Source of the DNA: Lunularia cruciata | Taxonomy: Eukaryota; Streptophyta; Marchantiopsida; Lunulariales; Lunulariaceae | DNA: 64,000 bases | Direction of reading: 5' to 3' | Assembly (NCBI GenBank): GCA_948567375.1 | Contig: OX419757.1 | Coordinates: 14,694,001-14,758,000 of the forward strand | Shown here: in pieces, positions 58,301-64,000 of the stretch | How positions within the stretch are numbered: the first letter of the stretch is position 1 | How the letters are laid out: each line of letters begins with the position of its first letter | The notes under the pieces: generated by a model | The model's input: the letters and a program-made list of their open reading frames with translations, nothing else | Databases searched by the model: none | What the model was told of the DNA's origin: nothing | Translations under genes and position numbers: made by a program

Positions 58301-59163
58301 AGGAAGTAAAGTTACTTCAGGTTTGGGTTTGAAAGCCGAGGACGTAGTAGACATTGGATTGGATTAGAAACAGATTTGAGATTTGAAGAGGCAGATATGA
58401 AGAGGTGCATTGTCATTTTGGATCTGTAGGTTAGAAGAGTTGTTGTAGAACGGTATAGTTGTTAGAACTGTCGATTTGTTCACTATTTAAGAGTGGCATT
58501 CGCAGTCTAATGTTGTTCAGTGCTCATAATTTCTCAGAATAGATAAAGCAAAGTGCTGTGAAGCAGTGCTCGTCGCTTGAGCTTGATTCTAAGTATCAGC
58601 TTTGCAATTGTGTTTGTGAGTGTTTGGAGAAATTTGAAGTGCAAGTCAGAGTGTTTGTTGGATGTTGGATTCCACAGCCTTGATCTTCATTTTGTGTGTT
58701 TGATCTTGAGTGAAGTGCAATCGGAGCAATGCCTTGACAGATCTGAGAGGAATTGTAGTGTTGGTAGTATTCTCCATTTGTGAGTGCTGTGCAAAGTTGA
58801 TGTGAAGCAATTTTGATCGAGGAAGTTGTGCCTTCAATGGAGGGGTGGAACACAATTCTGAGGCGAAGTCGTTTTGCAGTGAAGTGCCATTTTTGGGAGA
58901 GCCTGAATCATCACAATCAAGAGTTGTTTGGAAAGATTTGATAGAGTTGTGATTATGGAGTGTTAATTTGTGACAAGGCTGCAAATCAGTGCTTGTTACT
59001 CTCTTCTGGGTGTAGTTTCTACATGAGAGATTAAAGACACAACCAAGAAGAACTACATTGTTATTGTTTGACTTCATATTTGGACATTTCTGACTCGTAT
59101 CTCTGCGGGAATGAACTTTACTCACCCAATTACTGCAAAAGTGATATGTGCCGGGTTGTCACA
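55385..59163 (+). repeat. 5' LTR of element D, about 3.8 kb, containing an ORF
   Basis: Starts TGGTGCCCACATTTTTTG and ends GGTTGTCACA immediately before a primer-binding site. The start matches the LTR start of element C at 62659 (TGGTACCCACATTTTTTG, minus strand), which follows a clear polypurine tract there. The LTR is unusually long and carries the ORF at 55931-58367. Confidence 0.8.
55931..58367 (+). pseudogene. LTR-encoded protein of element D: globular domain plus coiled coil
   Basis: Frames from 55931 (MGGGKKNSKF) run through 56076-56783, 56964-57311, 57471-57830 and 57846-58367, interrupted by about six single stops. The N-terminal ~250 residues include EGKRGNPARWTESDW, NGYKVESYKDPMKRGIVSAL, KHQAVFFHKLFAGEPINWAR and FAAHFYLGLNLL. 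The middle is acidic. The last ~350 residues are heptad-rich coiled coil (ELAARYREEERLRELLRNQE, HELKLLVQETRQRQ). Element C encodes the same protein on the minus strand. I do not recognise a named family; the N-terminal part faintly recalls the putative plant transposon protein domain found beside some gypsy elements. Function unknown. Confidence 0.75.
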
Positions 59164-59167
59164 TGAT

Positions 59168-59190
59168 TTTTGGCGCCACTGCCGGGGATA
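59168..59190 (+). promoter_or_regulatory. Primer-binding site of element D, tRNA-Asp-like
   Basis: tttggcgccactgccgggga closely matches the tRNA-Asp-primed site used by plant Tat/Athila-type gypsy elements (TGGCGCCGTTGCCGGGGA), with two differences. It lies a few bases past the LTR end. Confidence 0.75.
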
Positions 59191-59251
59191 CAAATCTTGG
59201 AAGTGGAAGAATACAAAGCCAAATTGGAAACTGGGTATCAACGCAATATGA

Positions 59252-60331
59252 ATGTCTGCATCAAGAGAACAATGGGAAGAGAGAGCTCAAAGATGAGCAC
59301 TTAAGCGTAAAGAGGACAAATGTCTGAACGTCCCATCCCTCGTTGACGAAACTGAACGAGAGGCGTTGGATTTTCAACTCCTTCACAAAGTGCAAGAAGC
59401 CCTGTGAGAACTCGATCACAAGAAACGCAAAGGCGGGTGGCAAGGCTACTTCGCATCTCCCTCTTCTTCCAAGAAGAAGAAAGAATCGAGTGGGCAAACA
59501 TATGCATTACTGCCCAGTACACCAACTTCCCCTAGAGCTATAAAGGAAGTTGTTTCCTTGAAGAATTTTGTTCGAGAAAGATAGCACGAACACTTACTGA
59601 AGACAAGTGTCAACACCTTCTACAAATGATTCCTCGATTGTCCCGAAGGAGTTTTGATGAACCAATCAAAGGTGTTGATCCTGAATCTTCCACTCGGGTT
59701 GAAGTCAACACCTTCATAGCAGAAATTGTCGAAGAAGACCCTACCTTGAATTTGACGAATTGGAATCCCTGGGCTGACAACACGGCGACAATACCAGCCA
59801 ATCCTTCAATTCCGTCAAGTTCAACACTACCTTAGCCGATCGCAGTGCATCAAACAATGACTTTGCTACCTGTCACCCGACACGCCTATCAGAAGTACAA
59901 GGGGACAGAACAAGACTAAGTCCCCGATGAATTCATCAAAGAATTCAAAGTCATCTCCTTTGTGAACAAGGAGCATGACTCGGCGGATCGACTGAGAATT
60001 TTCCCAAGTTTGCTCCGCAAGAAAGCTCAGAGCTGGTACACCCATGTGACCTTGAAGGGGTTCATACCAGCGGACTGGGCAGACTTGAGAAACAACTTCC
60101 TAGAACAATTCCGGGAGGTTGACTACAACATGAGTGTCTTCAACGATTTGGACCGAGGCAAGAAGGAGAAGTTGAGAGACTACTCTAAGCGGTTCATGGC
60201 ACTATTGAATTGAGTTCCCAAGCAATCGGGGGTGGTGGGTTACTCCAATGCCCAAGCCATTACCTGGTTCCTCGGGGGCCTTTCACCAGAAATACGCATC
60301 TTTGCCAGGGAGAGGAATGTAACTTCCCTAG
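59252..60331 (+). pseudogene. gag of element D, truncated
   Basis: The frame starts MSASREQWEERAQR and continues with several stops. The Retrotrans_gag core is clear: FIKEFKVISFVNKEHDSADR, LRKKAQSWYTHV, WADLRNNFLEQFREVDYN and LRDYSKRFMALLN (59930-60213), then AQAITWFLGGLSPEIR. It ends at the inverted junction with element C near 60331. Confidence 0.85.
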
Positions 60332-62659
60332 AGTGTCTTCGTATTTTGCAGCGAGCATCTTCTTCTCCTCTGCATAATGCATTTTCTGCTGCTCCGCACT
60401 CTTGACAAGTTCTTGTAAACGCTCTTCTTCTTCTTGCCTAGACGCCAATTCTCTCTGCCATGCTTGATCTTTTGCTACGGCACTCTTCTTCAAGCTATCC
60501 AACTCTTGCTCCATCACGATGGTCATCGCCTTCTGATGAACATTCTCGACGTGCACATTACTCACTTCCTCATGCATCTTGCTGAGCCACATCGCCTGCT
60601 CCTTCAACTCTCCAGCTTGCTTTTGCAGTTCTTTCTCTTTCTCTGTGCAACTCCCTTGTAGCACGCTCAGCATTTTCTTCCTCGAGTCTTCCTCCCTTCA
60701 AAGATCTTCAATTTCCACACTTCTTTGGATTTGATGCTCTTGCAACTCTTGCACTTCCTTCAGCAGATGCTTCACCACCTGCAACTCATTCATCCCTTTC
60801 CTTTGATCTTGGGTAATTCCCATACGATGTTCTTTCAACAACTCAAGCAACGGTGTGACCACCCTCGTCAAATATGCTATCCCGCTGAAGTTGTCTTCTT
60901 CACCATTGCCACCTTCGTCTGGAGTCTTCTCCTGCGTCATTGGCTCCTTCATCCAAAATCGTGATCTTTGTATCTTCATCGTGTCGGCACTATCTTTGTC
61001 TTGGCTTCTTGAACTTGGCCCCGTGGGATACTCCTTCTTTGCTTTGAGTTTTGGCTTGTTCTCCGTCATTGCCTTGCCAGCCTCACTTACCACCACCAAT
61101 TGCGGGACTTTGGGCTCTCCCTCACTTTTGCTACCCAACTCCTCACTTTTCAACGTGAGCTCTTCTTCTTTTGAGTCCTCCTCTTGTGACTCAGTTTCTT
61201 CATCCGACTCTGATCTTGATGATGTCTTTCTCACGATGTTAGTAGTCTTCAACATCAGCCTCCGAGTCTTGCGTTGGATGGGCGATGATTTGGCTTCTTT
61301 GGGTTTACTTTGCTTCTTTGTCTTTGGACTGGCAACATCTTTGATCTTCCACTATCCCGTTCTTGCAAAGTACTCGTCATTTGCCCGCAGATGAAGCATA
61401 TACTATTGCTCTTCTTCGTCGGCTTCTCGTCTCAAATCAGGGTGCATGTGGGAGACTATACGATGATGCTCGTCTTCAGAGAGCAAGTTCAGCCCGAAGT
61501 AGAAATGTGCTATAAACGGTGCGAAATAATGCGGTGGCGAGCTTGTTCTCCAATTCACCACCATCTACCTTGTTTGGTGATGGAAGCACTTCGCCCAATT
61601 CACTGGTACTCCTGCAAACATCTGATGGAAGAAGACGGCCTGCTGCATGGTTACGTATGATGTTCACTCCGGCTTGAACATGGCCATCATCGCCCCCACG
61701 ATACTTCTTCGGATTGAGTCCCGATAGGATTCCACCTTGTAACCATTTGTAGTTCGTGGAGTGAAAAATGAATTGCAAATCTCTGCCGTCTCCTCTGCAG
61801 CATCACACTTCTGATAGAAGGTGATCCCTGTCAACTCTCCTGCTTCTCTCCCCAGGACTAACTTCCAATCCGACTCAGTCCATTGAGCCGGATTGCCTCT
61901 CTTCCCCTCTACTTCGGGACCCTCCTCACAATTACTGGCAGTGATCTCTGCCATCACTCCCGGGAAACTGAAATTCCAGTTCCATGCTAAAAAGGTAATA
62001 CAAAGTCTAACCAAGACTTCGATCCTAGCTACTACGTCTACTCTTTGAATTGCAAAACCTCTCACTGCTAGCGCGTTGGCCACCTTCTTTGCCATGATTT
62101 GTTCTCTCGTTCTACGCTATTGGAAGATCAGCCCGTCTCTTGGACGAGACACTCTAACTCCCTTAGGGTTTTGGAAAATTTCACTCTCGACGGGCTTTCG
62201 GACATGCATTACTACAGGACAACTACTCAAAGGAATTGGAAATTTACTCAGCGAATTCAACTTCCCCCTGCGCAGTCACAATTTTATATTGCCCCGAATC
62301 ATAGTCATTCTTCAGTCGATTTTGTCAGTGAATTTTCTCTCTTCTGCGTGCCCTCCTGGTCACTATCAAGACATGCTTCTTCTGCCCCCGCCGTTTCTTG
62401 AAATGTACTTTCTTGCCACGTACAAAGGTTGTTAAACGGTCTTCATCATTCCTTTGTTTTCCAACCCAAAGATGATGATCTTCGGCCTGTTTCTGGCATA
62501 CTACTCTTCCAAGTACCTCCATCATCGGATCCGATGTCAGCTTCTTCAGCTTTCCTCCGAAGTTACTTTCGCCTCTTCTTTGTCCGCAATTCAACTTTTC
62601 CGTGCTTACTTCATCTTTTAAACACTACTAACCATAAAAAACAAAAAATGTGGGTACCA
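60331..62659 (-). repeat. 3' LTR of element C (partial) with encoded ORF
   Basis: Begins TGGTACCCACATTTTTTG. The ORF opens at 62095 (MAKKVANALAV) and shows EGKRGNPAQWTESDW and NGYKVESYRDSIRRSIVGAM, matching the ORF inside element D's LTR. An acidic stretch (DEETESQEEDSKEEE) and coiled coil (LASRQEEEERLQELVKSAEQ) follow, in shifted frames at 61255-60698 and 60673-60331. Confidence 0.8.
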
Positions 62660-62675
62660 CATACCCCCTCCCTCA
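62660..62675 (-). promoter_or_regulatory. Polypurine tract of element C
   Basis: On the minus strand gagggagggggtatg directly precedes the LTR start TGGTACCC. This fixes where the LTR begins and shows that the ORF downstream lies within it. Confidence 0.8.
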
Positions 62676-62689
62676 AATGTGAGTGTCCC

Positions 62690-64000
62690 GTGAACACCGA
62701 CAACCGGGTTTTTAAACAAAGTTGGGTTTGGGGTCCAATATTTTCTAATCCTCCAACCATTGACGCAAGTTGCAAAAGGATTGCCATCCAGGAACCATTA
62801 TCATAAATGCCCATCACACAATACGGTCCCATCCACCTCAGATGTAATTTTCCTAGAAAAAATAGGCAGCGATTATCATATAATAATACCAGATCTCCTT
62901 CTTGAACCATCACATGTTTGATTCTTTTATCGTGCCAAACTTTCCGTTGTTCTTGAATTTCCTTTGTAGTTTGCATTGCATCGTCCTTTTTCTCTTCCAA
63001 ATACATCAATTGATGGATCAGAAGATCTTGACTTTCTTCCTCCGACAATCATTCTTCACAAAGTATTCTATATGTCGGTACTTCAAACTCAACTGGTAAT
63101 ATGGGATGCAATCCGTATGTCAGAAAATAAGGAGTTTGCTTGGTAGTAATTTTTTCCGTTGTCCGATATGCCCATAATGCTGCAAGTAACTTCGTATCCT
63201 AGTCATAGGCATAATTGACTGTCACCTTATTTAAAATTTTACACAGCAATCCATTGGCTTTCTCTGTGAGTCCATTCGCTTTCGGGTTGTAAGGCGTGGT
63301 CTTCTAATGCTTAATTTGGAAGTATTTGGTTAACGCCTCCACCATTGAGTTCAAAAAATGAGTTCCCCGATCACTGACCAATTCCAGAGGACACCCATAA
63401 CGGGAAATGATGTTTCGGAAGAAAAATTCTACTACTATCTCTGCATCATCTCTTCGTGTTGCCTCTGCTTCCACCATCTTGGTGGCATAATCCATACATA
63501 CTAAGATGTACCGCTTCCTTGTGACACGCGTTACTGGTTGAATAGGTCCCACAAAATCAATACTCCATTTCTCAAATGGGGCTAAAGGCAAAATTGGTTT
63601 CAAAGGCCACTGGGAAGTTGCCGTCGGTTTCCCTATTCTTTGACAGGCATCACAACTCCGAATATGGGCATGCGTATCTTTATACATCGTAGGCCACCAA
63701 TACCCTGCCGAAAGAATTTTCTTCACCGTATTTTTCAGGGCATAATGTCCCCCCAATGCTTCCGAGTGCAAGGATTCGATGACTCCTCCTACTTCATATG
63801 CTTCCAAACATCTCCGAAGTATCTCATCTTCGCCTATTTTAAACAAAATGTTGTGTTTCAATTGGTACGGTCCCATTTTCCGGAGGAAGACTGCCCTTTG
63901 TTCCGGATCCAGCCCCTCAGGACAATGGCACGTATGCAAATAATGATATTCTGCCGCATACTGCGTACTTTGCACCGTCATTAAATGATATAGCTCTTCA
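62690..64000 (-). pseudogene. Ty3/gypsy integrase of element C, continues beyond window
   Basis: HHCC region HSEALGGHYALKN ... CDACQRIGKP (about 63770-63630). Catalytic Asp in WSIDFVGP (about 63560), second Asp in LVSDRGTHFLNS (about 63375-63340), Glu in ANGLTEKANGL (about 63270). Then TPYFLTYGLHP, VWHDKRIKHVMVQEGDLVLLY, and LRWMGPYCV (GPY module). Stops occur after KYFQIKH and elsewhere. No chromodomain is recognised. Confidence 0.9.

Larger units (their letters stand above)
60331..64000 (-). mobile_element. Element C: 3' fragment (integrase, PPT, LTR with ORF) of the D family
   Basis: Minus-strand order from the window edge: integrase (63984-62700), polypurine tract (62675-62660), LTR from 62659 down to about 60331, where it abuts element D in inverted orientation. 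It continues beyond the right edge. Confidence 0.85.

Noticed and set aside
1-64000. CRISPR arrays, bacterial operons, rRNA genes
   Set aside because: No regularly spaced repeats with unique spacers, no polycistronic layout and no rRNA sequence; the window is eukaryotic nuclear DNA.

Overview
This window looks like nuclear DNA of a streptophyte, probably an early-diverging land plant (bryophyte or lycophyte grade) or a charophyte alga. Three host genes can be supported: a single-exon BTB/NPH3 gene (a plant-type family), an intron-rich queuine tRNA-ribosyltransferase gene, and a three-exon SOUL haem-binding-protein gene. Introns have GT-AG borders, there are no operons, and most of the sequence is non-coding or retrotransposon. 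The species cannot be fixed from sequence alone.

Layout. 100-5260 (-): 13 exons of a QTRT1/TGT gene that runs off the left edge. 6100-8000: purine-rich DNA with small tandem duplications. 8290-9800 (-): a broken Penelope-like element. 10547-10711: 3'-tail fragments of a non-LTR element. 13103-14797 (+): intact NPH3-family gene. 15000-22500: no convincing gene. 22560-24030 (+): 5'-truncated non-LTR retrotransposon with a restriction-like endonuclease C-terminus, followed by a 148-bp tandem repeat carrying a tRNA-like B box. 26403-36318 (-): a nearly full-length Ty3/gypsy element (copy A). 37137-37224: another non-LTR tail. 37830-41251 (-): SOUL gene. 42837-46257 (+): decayed 5' fragment of the copy A family (copy E). 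46273-55384 (-): second long copy (copy B), carrying a nested solo-LTR-like insertion. 55385-60331 (+) and 60331-64000 (-): two inverted pieces of a different gypsy family (D and C) whose very long LTR encodes its own protein.

The main discovery is the A/B/E family. Between protease and reverse transcriptase its pol carries a C5-cytosine DNA methyltransferase resembling the DNMT3 group, with motifs I, IV, VI, VIII and X in canonical order. Its integrase ends in a GPY-like module plus a PHD finger. Its termini are not ordinary LTRs: the 5' end is Y, while the 3' end is X-Y-X, like the split direct repeats of PAT/DIRS elements, although the element encodes a DDE integrase and is flanked by an apparent 4-bp target duplication. 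Capture of DNMTs by gypsy elements in charophytes and by other retrotransposons in dinoflagellates has been published. I do not recall the PHD tail or the split-repeat ends being described. The copies form an age series (A, then B, then E) with progressive CpG loss, as expected for heavily methylated DNA.

A second unusual system is the D/C family: an ORF of about 800 codons (N-terminal globular part, acidic middle, long coiled coil) lies wholly inside a 3.8-kb LTR and is seen in both pieces. All element coding regions in the window carry stops or frameshifts. The three host genes look functional.
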